The notes under the pieces: generated by a model | What the model saw: only the letters and a program-made list of their open reading frames with translations | The model's database searches: none | Told to the model about the DNA's origin: nothing | NCBI GenBank assembly: GCA_917880885.1 | Contig: OU862913.1 | Location: 39,155,460 to 39,219,459, forward strand | DNA: 64,000 nt | DNA from: Limnephilus marmoratus | Lineage: Eukaryota > Arthropoda > Insecta > Trichoptera > Limnephilidae | Direction of reading: 5' to 3' | Position numbers and translations under genes: made by a program | Shown: positions 1 through 10,188 of the stretch, one piece after another | Numbering within the stretch: position 1 is the first letter of the stretch | How the letters are laid out: each line of letters starts with the position of its first letter

Positions 1-1740
1 TTTCTAAGTGTTCAATGACTCTAAACTTGATGCATTTTTCGAATATTTTCGAGAGATTTGAAACAAGAGATATTGGTCTATAATTGTCTAATTTATTCGT
101 ATCTCCAGATTTATGAATAGGTATTATAGTGGAGATTTTAAATTGCTCTGGAAAATGACCATTTTTGAGGCATAAATTAAAAATATGTTGCAATGGAGTT
201 AGGACATGTTGTTTTATTTTTTTTAACGTATCACAAGATAATCCATCATTTCCCTTAGAGTTGGATGGTTTTAGGTTATCAATATATTTTTCAATTTCAT
301 TAAATGTAACAGGAGAAAAATATTCTATAGAGTTAATTGATTCATTATTTGAATCTAATTGAGGAGATGTCTCCATATAAGCATCATTAACATTAATGCC
401 GGATGATTCAAGAACTACATCTACCACATTTGTAAAATAGTTATTAAAGCTTTCTGCAATGGTCGATTTGTTAGTTATTATTTCATTATTTATTATAAAC
501 TCATTTACAATATTTGAAGACATACTTTTTTTGTTGGCAATTTCATTTATAATATTCCAAGTTTTTTTAGTATTATTTTTGGCATTTTCAATTTGTATAC
601 TATAGTATTTCTTTTTGCAGTTTCGTATCAGCCTATTGAGTAAGTTACGATACATTAGATATTTTGTTTTCAGATAAGGCATTATTCTGAGATTATTCTT
701 TTGGCAATCTATTTGATATTTAAACATTTCTTTGTATAATTTATCTCTTTGTTTAATTGATATAATTAACCCAACTGTTATCCAAGGCTTAATTTTTTTA
801 TATTTATTGTTAGTGACAACTATTTTACTTTCACTTTTTAGAGTATGATCCCTCAGAGTTTTATAGAAATTGTCTAGTGCGAGATGTGGATTTTCTGTTG
901 ATATCACATTTTCCCAGTTTTCTGACCGAAGTAAAGAGTTTAGAGTTTCATAATCAATGTCTACTTTTTCTAGATTTTCAGAATTTCGGTTTAGATGAGT
1001 ATTTTTGAAATGATGTCCATAAAGGGTCGGGTAATGATCTGTGATATTTGTTTCAAGAATTGAAGAAATGATATTAACCGCCTTGTGCGACTTGACAAAT
1101 GTGTGGTCTAAACATGCCGAGTGACTTAAGGTTACTCTTGTTGGTGAGTTAATATATGACATGTGTCCAGAGCTAGATAAACAATCAAGATACTCATTTT
1201 GACAATTCACATTTGTATTATTATCATTAATATTTATATTAATGTCTCCTGTCACAATGGAAAAAGTGAAATTGTTTCTATCAAGTTAATAACAAAAGAT
1301 TTTAGTTCTTTTACAAATAAAAAATCATTTAATGATAATCTATATAAGGCTAGAATATGATATTTATAGTTGTTTTGACAAAAAGTTACTTTTATTGCAT
1401 TGGCTGTTTTAAATTCAATAATTTCAGTGGCAACATTTTTCAGAGTATTATGACAGAAAACAGTAACTCCATTATGACCAGTATGCTTACAGGCAGATGA
1501 AATTGTTGTATATTCTGGTAAGTTATATGGAATTACTTGTTTCATTTGAGTTTCAGTTAAAACAATTATGCTTGGAGAAAAATCTAGATTATTAATGAGT
1601 ACACAGAGCTCAACGAAGTTTTTCCTTATACTCCTAATATTCATGTTTAAGATCGAGAAATTAACATTTTTAAATATGTGATTTAGTTCACATGGGTTTT
1701 TACATTTATAATTTTCGTGTATATAGTTTTCTTCAGACAT
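1..1740 (-). pseudogene. LINE-A ORF2: APE endonuclease and start of reverse transcriptase, frameshifted, runs off the left edge
   Basis: Second ORF of a non-LTR retrotransposon, read leftwards. It starts 43 nt after the ORF1 stop. The first 162 codons carry the endonuclease start (ILNMNIRSIRKNF, then VLTETQ). A frameshift near 1255-1280 moves the frame, after which GDININ, a central DH and ITDHYP follow; these are endonuclease metal and catalytic motifs. The frame then stays open to the window edge, reaching the first RT block (PIHKSGD, NYRPISLVSNLSKIFEK). The catalytic YADD lies outside the window. Endonuclease plus RT with an ORF1 of this type is seen in CR1/jockey-group LINEs. One frameshift makes this copy probably dead, although the rest is well preserved. 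Confidence 0.85.
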
Positions 1741-1783
1741 TTTGAAAGGTGGATAGTAGTTTGCTATGTGGTTTTATTATCCT

Positions 1784-2458
1784 TTATTCGGAAGGGATGT
1801 CTTCTGGCGTTCTTATGAGTATGATTGGAGATGTTTCGTTTTTTCTCATCCATTTTTTTCCATTTTTTGCCGATATAAATTTGTACCCAAGTCTTGACGA
1901 TTTAGCTAGGTATAGTAGGTGTTTATTAAATTGGGTCAGTTGTTCGTTAATATATATTGTGTTGTTTTCTTCAAAATTTATGTTTTTTGCGAATAAAATA
2001 CCATTTTTTTTATGTGCTATAATTACGTCTTTACTTTCTTTGTTTTGTAGAGATACTACAATGGCAGTATTTTTGTTCATCGGGTTTTTATATTTGCTTC
2101 TGAAAATATTTGTCACGTTAATCGTTTTTTTATCACATTTGAGTATGTCTATTATATTATTAAATACATTTGTGATATTTTCATTTTCCTTAAAAGGAAC
2201 ACCTTGTATTTCTATATTGTTTTGTTTTTCATTTTGCTCTATTTTATTAATGTGTAGTTTTATTTCTTTATTTTCTGCTTGAAGTTGTTTAATCAGTATT
2301 TCTTTATTTTTGTTTTTTTCTTCATATTCGTCTAATTTCTCACAGCAAAATTCGACGGACTTCTTAAGTTCTTTTATTTGTTCATTAAAAGATTTCATAA
2401 GTTGATTGGTTAATTCATTAAATTTTTTTTCGATGCATTTGATCATTTTATTAGTCAT
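1784..2458 (-). CDS. LINE-A ORF1 protein (coiled coil plus FP-like C-terminal domain)
   Basis: A 224-residue ORF1 of the same LINE, intact from ATG to stop. Residues about 5-75 are rich in Lys, Glu, Gln and Asn with heptad-like spacing, so a coiled coil for multimerisation is likely. The second half (NIEIQGVPFKENENITNVF, then TNIFRSKYKNP, IYINEQLT and GYKFISAKNGKKWMRK) resembles the RNA-binding C-terminal region of many arthropod LINE ORF1 proteins, often compared with the baculovirus FP protein. No CCHC knuckle is visible, unlike LINE-B. The role inferred from the family is RNA chaperone and RNP formation. ORF2 starts 43 nt downstream. Confidence 0.75.
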   Translation of the reverse strand: MTNKMIKCIEKKFNELTNQLMKSFNEQIKELKKSVEFCCEKLDEYEEKNKNKEILIKQLQAENKEIKLHINKIEQNEKQNNIEIQGVPFKENENITNVFNNIIDILKCDKKTINVTNIFRSKYKNPMNKNTAIVVSLQNKESKDVIIAHKKNGILFAKNINFEENNTIYINEQLTQFNKHLLYLAKSSRLGYKFISAKNGKKWMRKNETSPIILIRTPEDIPSE

Positions 2459-2605
2459 TGTATCTTCTTCTTCTGAGTCGCTAGATGGCGCCTTTTTTTT
2501 GGGTTTGTTTCTTCTTTTTATTCATTTTGTAAAATGGTTCGATGATCGGATATATTCAAATTATAAATAAAATGTACGAATTTTATTTTAAAAATAAAAA
2601 ATTTC

Positions 2606-2697
2606 TGTCGGCTTCAGTAGGATTCGAACCGAGTTCGCCCGAAATGTCTGCGAAAACTTGGTCAGCCGTTTATACCACTGAACCACGAAGACCGTGA
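2606..2697 (-). repeat. tRNA-like SINE head or tRNA relic
   Basis: On the minus strand an A-box-like TGGTTCAGTGGTA and a B-box GGTTCGAATCC lie at normal tRNA spacing. The acceptor arms do not pair convincingly, so this is a tRNA-derived repeat or tRNA pseudogene just upstream of LINE-A, not a working tRNA gene. It resembles the other tRNA-like heads at 25680-25740, 29040-29113, 49449-49528 and 62798-62880. Confidence 0.55.
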
Positions 2698-2698
2698 G

Positions 2699-3006
2699 GT
2701 GATTCGTGAAAATACCGGACTATAATAGGTAGCGAGCTGATTAGAAATAATAATAATTGTTTATTGTTGTGTTCACTGTTAATGGTGAATGATCACTTCA
2801 ATTGTTCAACTGTCATTTCACTTTATTATTAGATCACAAATGTTTATTAATATTTCTTCGTATATAAGTTAGTTTAAAATTGAAATCCTTCACTGTAAAT
2901 ACTGCTAAAACTTTTTACTTTGTGTTTCATGGGTTATAAACCATATATTTTTGAATGTTTGTTCGGAGCGATTAAGATGCGTGTACACTGTGAATACTTA
3001 GTATTG
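2699..3006. other. AT-rich stretch, no feature seen
   Basis: Low-complexity AT-rich DNA between the tRNA-like head and an inverted LINE-A copy. No coding frame or clear repeat was recognised. Confidence 0.5.
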
Positions 3007-4511
3007 TTAATGATTATCATGGATGATGATGTCAATGTTTTTAGGGGTATCATTTTTGTGTATTGCAAATGGAATTACAAATGTTTTATCACCATTTAGT
3101 GATAGTACATTTACGTCGAAGAAATTCTTTAAAATATTTACGTCTTCAGTGGCATTAAATTTTACTTTTTCCCAAGTTTTATCGCTAATTATTAGTACCG
3201 TATCATCGGCATATGAAGTAATTTGGCCATGTAGTGGTTGAAAAAAAATGTCATTAACATATATGGTGAAAAGGATTGGTCCGATTACTGTACCTTTCGG
3301 GATTCCAAGGTGTGATATTTCTTTATCGCTATTAATCTGATTTATTTTTACGACTTGCGGTCGATTTTTTAGGTAGTTCGAAATCCATTTAATTGCATTG
3401 TCTTCTATACCTATATTGTTTTGTTTTTTTAGTAGAATCTCATGGGATATACTATCAAAAGCTTTTCTGAGGTCAATAAATATACCGGCACATTTTTCAC
3501 CTTTATCCAATGATTCGTTGATGTATGAGGTTACGTTAGCAATAGCATCTTGTGTGCTGAGAGACTTTATAAAACCAAACTGGTTTTTGTGAAGAATTTA
3601 TAGACTTAAGGAAGTACTAAACATTGAAAAATTGAAAATGATCTACTTTTCCCTGGTGCAATCATCAATCACTTATGGCATTATAGGATGGGGTGGTGCA
3701 CTTGATACATTTATTAAGCCTCTACAAATAATTCAAAAACACATAATTAAAGTCATATATAACAAACCTAAAACATTCTCGACCAACTAAATAAAATAAT
3801 ACAAAGAAACTAAAATATTTAATATACGTAAATTATTTATATTACAAACTTTGAAATATGTATTCAAAAACAAAAATAATTTCGAAATAAATGAAAACAG
3901 AATGAGCAAAAGAATAAATAATGTATTTTACACCCCACAAACCAATACAAAATTATTGCAGACACATAGCAGTTTCATTGGTCCTCGTTCATTTAACCTT
4001 CTACCACTACAAACTCAAATGATAAATAAAATGTTAAAATATGTAAAAGAGGTAAAATTATGGTTGAATAATGTAGATATTGAAACGCTTTTTCTATAAA
4101 TTTATCCATCCTTCTACATCTCACTTTCTATAATTTTCTAAACTGTAGTACAATATGTTTTTTTTTTTTTATAATAACTAAAAAAAAAAATAAATAAAAA
4201 ATCAGGTTCTTCCATATTTTTATTTTATATTTATAATGGCTGAAAAAATCCTTTTTCACTTCTTCTACCTATGTAATACTAACTTTTTATACTTACTTTA
4301 TATTTTATATGTTTTTTAAGTTTATTTTATACTTTGGGTACTTGGAAATATAATTTTGTTTTAATATTACCCACACTCAGGCAGTGCCTTAATGGGTTTC
4401 CATTTCTTGTTAATACTATTTGTTATTATATATTATGTTATTATATATACACTTTTTGTTATTATACATTATATGTACAAAGAAATGAGAATAAATAAAG
4501 TGAAAAAAAAA
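3007..4511. mobile_element. LINE-A copy with inverted 5' half (head-to-head)
   Basis: Two pieces of one ORF2 meet head to head near 3590. On the minus strand 3590 to 3007 encodes the RT core (NQFGF, AGIFIDLRKAFDSI, GIPKGTVIGPILF, SYADDTVL). On the plus strand about 3596-4099 encodes the C-terminal part (MIYFSLVQSSITYGIIGWGG, then PRSFNLLPLQT), followed by AT-rich 3' UTR, an AATAAA at about 4492 and an A-run ending near 4511. The order fits a 5' inversion made by twin priming: the junction side of the inverted piece is the earlier part of the protein. Both halves look decayed. Confidence 0.7.
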
Positions 4512-4529
4512 TTCCAAAACACATAGTAA

Positions 4530-4935
4530 AAATTATTGTATCCAAAACTGCACAATATTAAAAACAACAAACACAATCAAATATTTAGGAGTCATTATCG
4601 ATAAAAAATTGAAATGGAAGGAACAAATTTGTCAAGTTGTAAAAAAAATTACAAAATTGATTTATATATTTTTAAGAATCAGAAATTTTTTATCTGTAAA
4701 AAACTTATATCTAATTTATTATGCTTTGGTTTAATCAACTTTACAATATGCTATCATCAGCTGGGGATCCGCATACAAAAATAATCTTTCCCCAATTGAA
4801 GTTGTGCAGAGGTTAATAATTAAAATCATATTAAAAAAACCTTCTGACTACCCAACGGATCAATTATTTAAGGAATTCCAAGTACCATCTTTCAATGATC
4901 TATACAGTAGAAATGCATTGATTCAAATTATAAAA
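4530..4935 (+). pseudogene. LINE-A-type RT C-terminal fragment
   Basis: Reads YLGVIIDKKLKWKEQI, then LQYAIISWGSAYKN and QRLIIKIILKKPSDYPTD, close to the minus-strand copy at 40309-40653. Several stops break the frame. It is 5'-truncated and joined directly to LINE-I sequence at about 4936. Confidence 0.65.
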
Positions 4936-5698
4936 CAACTTAAACAACTTCAACTTCTCAACCTTCTTCTTCTTCATTTAGAAAAACTGTTGAAAGGGTC
5001 GTGAAACCTAGAGTTCTAACAAAAAAAAATAATGCTAATCATGAATCCCTTCTGTGGTTCCCTAATGGACAACTTCCTTCCAGTTCAAATTTCAATTCTT
5101 ACCTAAAGTCATCTACTAAAGAACAAAATTATAATATAGACCAGGGGTTCCCAAAGTGTGCGCCGCGGCGCCCTGGTGCGCCGTAGAAAGTAAAGAGGGG
5201 CGCCGTGAGCCGATCCTCTATCATTATCCGAAACCACAAATATTCGCGGATACCTATAAAGCAACAATTCCTATTTTGAGCGTTCGCAACTTTGAAGAAC
5301 ATAGGTCGCCGTCGCTCACTCGCCGGAAAGTTCCTACGCGCTTGAAAACCATTGATAACCGCAAGGCAACAACACGCACATTCTGAAACTATCGGAGAGA
5401 ATTGCGGCGTTTAGAAAGAAACTGCAGTTGTGGATAAAAAAAAATAATGAAGGCAGCGGTCAAGATTGCTTCCCGCAATTATATAAATATGCGGCATCTA
5501 TTATATCTAAATTTGCGTGGATCCAAGATCCTTTCCGTGCACAAGCTCCGCCATGATTCACAACACAAGAGTAAGATAGTCTCATTGAACTCTCTTGCGA
5601 TAACAGCCTCAAAACTAGATTCACCAGTTCCGATTTGGTGTAGTTTTGGTTATCAATTCAAAATGAATATCAATTTAAAATGAAAGCTTTAAAATTTT

Positions 5699-5872
5699 TC
5701 ATTCTGTTTGCCACATTATATTTGTGAAGCTGGATTTTCAGCTGAAGCTGTAATCAAGAGCATATATCACTCAAAGATCAATGTGGAGCAAGAAATGAGA
5801 GTAGCAGTCTTAAGTCTTATTCCCCGTTTTGAAAAACTGTGCAGAAATCATCAAGCTCACCCGTCACATTGA
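5699..5872 (+). pseudogene. hAT transposase C-terminal (dimerisation) fragment
   Basis: Reads FCLPHYICEAGFSAEAVIKS, then KINVEQEMRVAV, PRFEKLC and a final QAHPSH before the stop. This is the end of the ZBED/zinc-finger-type hAT transposases, whose C-terminal helix bundle mediates dimerisation. The rest of the transposase is not recognisable, so the copy cannot move by itself. Confidence 0.7.
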
Positions 5873-5885
5873 TTTGACTGAGTAA

Positions 5886-6991
5886 GAGCCTGTCCGCACA
5901 GCGATTTTTAACCGCGCGTTTTTTTTTCGCAACATTCTGTGACACATGGGATCTTATAGGGCTATCCGCACTGGCGGTAAAAAAACCGCGCGAAAAAAAA
6001 TTCTGTGGTTTGATGCAAATTGAACGCGATGCGGTGCGGATTTATTTCCGCGCGAATATTTTGTGCAGTATGAAATAGTATGGCCATGACCGCACTGCGG
6101 AATAAAATTCGCGCGTTTCACATCAGTTGTGCTACGGCGCTGCTACTGATAGGATGTCGCGCGCTTCTTCTCCCACCCGATCGGCGAGCGCAAAGGAATT
6201 ACCAGAAAATTGGTTGGTGGAGGGTTTTTTTTTAACGAAAGGAAGGATAGGCAGTTCTGAGTGAGAGGCTTGAGTAGGAATCTGGGGACCAATGTGTCCA
6301 CGGATGTATGAATCCATCCCTTTTTTAGTGAGGTGTGCAAGGCGACGGGCCGAGAGAACCCTGATGGAGAGGTCAAAAGATCTCTACCAATCCGGACCCA
6401 TGCATCCGCTGCCAACACCTAGAGAGACATCATCCCATTAACTACTATTAAGTTAACAAATATCGCCAACCACTTTGGGTGACCCATCGCGAAGGTGTTG
6501 ATCATCCAATAAATGGTTCTCGGGGCGGCGGACCCAACTCCCAAATTGACGATGTAGCAAGTTCAGGAGATTCTAGTGGTAATGCAGTACTCTCTCAGTA
6601 AACCGCTGCTCTATTATCAGCTAACCTAGAGTGAATAGACTCATTGAAAACCTTTTGGTAAAACATTAAACGAGCGGTTAAGCGAACAATAAAAGGAATA
6701 AAGTTTCCTTTGGGAGTGAACCCATAAAGTTATTGTTACAGTCTTGCTATTATTGAACCGTGTCATACTTGCAATTTTATTGAAACCAAAATAAAGACTA
6801 ATTGATATTATGCATTATATTTGATTATCTGTTATCCATTTACACGTGCTTCTTTGCCGAGAACTATATCATACTGACAAAAATCGCGCGAAATTTTATT
6901 CGCAGTGCGTACTAGTTGTAATTCCGATCGCGGAATTTAAAACGCGCGAATTTAAAACGCGCGGTGAAATATCGCTGTGCGGACAGGGCCT
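5886..6991. mobile_element. TIR element (MITE-like) with TAA duplication, inside the hAT
   Basis: The left end gagcctgtccgcacagcgat and the right end, read inversely, aggccctgtccgcacagcgat match except at the first bases. TAA flanks both ends (5883-5885 and 6992-6994), as in Harbinger-type elements. The inside has many repeats of the type ccgcgcg and gcgcgaa in both orientations and no coding frame of its own. A SINE-C copy lies at 6215-6560. The superfamily is inferred only from the 3-bp duplication. Confidence 0.6.
6215..6560 (-). repeat. SINE-C copy
   Basis: Contains the family's marks: gtggagggtttttt, aatctggggaccaatgtgtc, atgaatccatccc, ggtgacccatcgcgaagg and ggttctcggggcggcgg. It is inserted in the TAA-flanked element, three levels deep within LINE-I. 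Confidence 0.6.
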
Positions 6992-7395
6992 TAACTCTCG
7001 TATTTTATTTTCTTCTTAAGCCTTTTTTGTTGTTTTCTGTTCCAATTCTGAATTATAATAAAACTCAATTTCATATTGTGGATGTTTTAATTTTTGTGCC
7101 TGTCTACCTAACTACTATTATTGTAGGTACCTATGTATGTCTTTCGACTGTAGATACTATATATTTATAGTCACTATATCTATTCCAAATAGCTTACTAA
7201 AGTAGGGCGCCGTGACAAAATACTAAACTTGTAAGTGCACCGCTGGCTGAAAAAGATTGGGAACCCCTGATATAGACCTTAATTCTACACTAATCACCTC
7301 ATTTTTACATATTTTACAAACTTTAAATAAAAACAACATTCAAATACCGTCCCACGTTGCTAAACAAATTACTAATATTATCAACTCAACTAGAA

Positions 7396-8736
7396 ATGGC
7401 TCCTCTGATGAGGATTCTTCAGTGGAATTGTCATAGTCTTAGAAATGCAGTTCTGTCAATACTCCCAAAAATATTTGAAACAATAATTTGCGAAAAGCTA
7501 AACAAACAAATTAAACCGTTTCTTCAGGGAAACCAACACGGATTTCTATCAAATAAGTCCACCGTCTCTAATCTTCTAGAACTCTCACAGAGAGTAGCAA
7601 GAGGATTAGATGCTCAACATCAAACTGATGTGATCTACACTGATTTCGCCAAGGCGTTCGACCGAGTTGATCATGACGTACTGCTACGAAAAATACATAG
7701 AATTGGTTTCGACAAACCCCTCCTAAATTTTTTTGTCACGTATTTAAGGAATAGGAAACAATATGTTTGCATCGACGGATACAGGTCTAGAGAATTCTCT
7801 GCATTCTCTGGAGTGCCACAGGGGTCAAACCTAGGTTCTCTACTATTTATAATCTTAATTGATGACATTCAAGAATGCATCAAACATTCCACTTGCCTGC
7901 TTTTTGCTGACGATCTAAAATTACTTAAGAAAATTTGTGATGGTCAAGATTGTGTCAAATTGCAAACTGATTTAGATTCAATTTCATCATGGGCTGATGA
8001 AAATAAATTATTTTTTAATACAAAAAAATGTGTCGCTATGTCGTATACACGTTCGAGAAACCCTATCACATTCGATTATTGCATCAAAAATGATATATTG
8101 TCAAAAGTAAAATCCATCAAGGACCTTGGGGTAGTCTTTGATCCCAAACTTACGTTTTCGGACCATATATTGCAGTTGACGACATCATGCTACAAGCTTC
8201 TCGGATTTGTCATAAGACTCTGCAAACAATTTTCCAATCCCGAGGCAATGATGACTCTGTACAACTGCATTATAAGGTCTAAAATTGAATACGCCTCTGC
8301 TGTATGGGCCCCATACCAACAAAAATATATTGAAAAATTAGAACAGATTCAAAAAAAGTTTTTGAGATACATGTATTTGAGAATGCACGGAGAGTACCCG
8401 CGATTCATGCATCACGAAGATTTGCTTGCCGAAACGCGCTACCAAAGTCTCCACTCGAGGAGGAGTGAGGCCCTTGCAGTAACGGCGTACAAAATTATTA
8501 ATAATTTAATAGACAGCCCATACCTTCTGGAATGCTATAAGTTGTTCGTACCGAATAACTACAGCCAGGGACGGCACCATGATCTGCTTTGTATCCCACG
8601 TGGCAGAACGGACGTACTGGCTCGGCATAGCATGACACGAGGTATGGCGCTGTTAAACAACGCCTCCAAGACTATCGATATTTTTAATAGTAGCCTTGAA
8701 GAATTCAAGAGGCATGTTAATGCAAAAAATCTATAA
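7396..8736 (+). CDS. Chimeric frame: LINE-I endonuclease start fused to LINE-J reverse transcriptase
   Basis: ATG 7396 opens LINE-I ORF2 (MAPLMRILQWNCHSLRNA, the endonuclease N-terminus). At about 7450 the frame passes without a stop into the RT of LINE-J: FETIICEKLNKQIKPFLQ, QHGFLSNKSTVSNL, VIYTDFAKAFDRVDH, FSGVPQGSNLGSLLF, catalytic LLFADDLKLL and the thumb/C-terminal region to stop 8734-8736. The fusion is a by-product of insertion, not a designed gene. The RT part has no stops or frameshifts over about 425 residues, suggesting a fairly recent insertion. Without an endonuclease the piece should not move by itself. Confidence 0.8.
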   Translation: MAPLMRILQWNCHSLRNAVLSILPKIFETIICEKLNKQIKPFLQGNQHGFLSNKSTVSNLLELSQRVARGLDAQHQTDVIYTDFAKAFDRVDHDVLLRKIHRIGFDKPLLNFFVTYLRNRKQYVCIDGYRSREFSAFSGVPQGSNLGSLLFIILIDDIQECIKHSTCLLFADDLKLLKKICDGQDCVKLQTDLDSISSWADENKLFFNTKKCVAMSYTRSRNPITFDYCIKNDILSKVKSIKDLGVVFDPKLTFSDHILQLTTSCYKLLGFVIRLCKQFSNPEAMMTLYNCIIRSKIEYASAVWAPYQQKYIEKLEQIQKKFLRYMYLRMHGEYPRFMHHEDLLAETRYQSLHSRRSEALAVTAYKIINNLIDSPYLLECYKLFVPNNYSQGRHHDLLCIPRGRTDVLARHSMTRGMALLNNASKTIDIFNSSLEEFKRHVNAKNL

Positions 8737-8871
8737 CTTGTTATTTGTATCATATATATGTAGTTAATGTTACATGTGTATTGTAAATGGACACAGTCTG
8801 TAATACACAAAAAAAAAAAAAAAATAAAAAAAAAATAAAATAAAAAAAAAATAAATAAAAAAAAAAAAAAT
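7450..8871 (+). mobile_element. LINE-J: 5'-truncated jockey-like LINE with poly(A), inside LINE-I
   Basis: Begins abruptly after the LINE-I endonuclease start (near 7449) and ends in a long A-rich run at 8810-8870, after which the LINE-I endonuclease resumes. The coding part is open to its stop at 8734-8736. A clear target duplication was not found, partly because the right side is A-rich. Confidence 0.75.
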
Positions 8872-10048
8872 AAGACTGAAGAATTTTTTAACACATTACA
8901 CTCAAACTCAATTGCAGTGGCTGCCATCTCGGAGACGTGGCTGGAACCGAATTCTGATTTCAGAGTTAGGGGATACCACTGTCTTCGAGACGACCGTCAA
9001 GATGGAAAGGGCGGCTCCGCTCTTTTCATTAAAAATCATTACCCTTCTCCCCAGTAGATGTAAAACCAATTGGTTGTCCTTTTCAAGTGACGGCCGCAAA
9101 GGTTTCTGACACTACAATAATTTCTTTGTATATATCACCATCTAATAAACCTTCAAAATCAATCCTGAAAGCAATGTTTTCCAAGGTCACTACCCCTTCT
9201 CTTGTTCTGGGAGACTTCAATGCCTATCACGGATTATGGGGAGCTCACAATTGTGACAGAATGGGCAGAGATATTGTTGATCTACTAGACGAACTAGACT
9301 TTTGTATCATCAATGATGGTTCTCCTACCCGTCTTCAGGTGCCTGGTCAGCGACCCAGCATGGTTGATATTACTATTTGCAATTCCAGTATAGCCGCATC
9401 CCTGTTATGGAAGGTTTTGGATGACCCTCATGGGAGTGATCATTACCCCATCCTCATTGAATCCTCAAATATTTACCATTCCAACAAAAATGTCAAGTGC
9501 AGTAGTCGAAAACCAAGGTTCTTAACTGCCAGTGCCAACTGGATGACTATTCAAATCATACAAAGTTCTCTGTGCAAAATCTGCCCTCTCCAACTAAAGA
9601 AAATGTTGCGGAATGTTACGATTTATTGGTGTCTGCAGTCATTACGGCCACAGAAAAATTTATCCCCATTAAAACGACACGTAACAAAGGTAAACCTCCC
9701 CCAGCTCCTTGGTGGGATATTGAATGCTCAGACGCAGTAGATATGAGGAAAAAATATGCGAAAATTTATTCAACAAATATGAATTTGGAGAACTTCCTTC
9801 AGTATAAACAGATTGAAGCTAAGACCAAACGTCTTCTAAAAAACAAAAAACGTCAAGGCTGAAAAAAATTTTGCTCATCATTATCTCCCGAAGTTCCTCT
9901 TTCAGTTGTTTGGGATTCAATTCGTAGGTTTAAGGGTTCTCACGTCCCAACGGTGACTCGACCACTCACTTCAGAGTGGGTGAAGGAATTTGCCGATAAA
10001 CTAGCTCCTCAAACTGCAAGTAATTTTAATGAAACAGAATTCACATAC
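8872..10048 (+). pseudogene. LINE-I ORF2 endonuclease and linker, frameshifted
   Basis: Continues the endonuclease interrupted at 7449: SIAVAAISETWLEPNSDFRV, a frame change near 9060-9090, then SLVLGDFNAYHGLWGAHNCD (GDFN metal-binding motif), PSMVDITICN and DPHGSDHYPI (SDH motif). A second frameshift near 9540 leads to the linker KGKPPPAPWWDIEC and, after a stop at about 9860, WVKEFADKLAPQTAS. The sequence stops at the poly(T) start of LINE-B (10049). Confidence 0.75.
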
Positions 10049-10188
10049 TTTTTTTTTTTTTTATTTGAATTTTATTTTAGTAATTTGTACATTTAAGTTT
10101 ACAAATTTCTAATTGATTATAATATTTCATATTGCAGTTTTTTTTTTTTTTTAATTATAATATTTTAAATTCATAAAATTTTTTGAAA

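Larger units (their letters stand above)
5142..7269 (+). mobile_element. hAT DNA transposon with 8-bp target duplication, degenerate
   Basis: Starts CAGGGGTTCCCAA and ends in the inverse TTGGGAACCCCTG. The flanks are an exact 8-bp duplication, atatagac, at 5134-5141 and 7270-7277. Both are hallmarks of hAT elements. The subterminal sequence is GC-rich (gcgccgcgg and similar). A piece of the transposase C-terminus survives at 5699-5872. A second element (5886-6991) sits inside and carries a SINE-C copy in turn. Confidence 0.85.
4936..7436 (+). pseudogene. LINE-I ORF1 (gag-like) C-terminus, split by hAT insertion
   Basis: The frame SFRKTVERVVKPRVL runs to the hAT target site, and resumes after 7277 as TLITSFLHILQTLNKN, ending SSDEDSSVELS with a stop at 7434-7436. 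ORF2 starts at ATG 7396 in another frame, so the two ORFs overlap by about 40 nt, an arrangement known for I- and jockey-group LINEs. The N-terminus and any zinc knuckles are missing. Only the two flanking pieces are coding; 5142-7269 is the inserted element. Confidence 0.55.

Noticed and set aside
8559..8927. Minus-strand frame with a long Phe-rich stretch
   Set aside because: It is the antisense of the LINE-J poly(A) tail.
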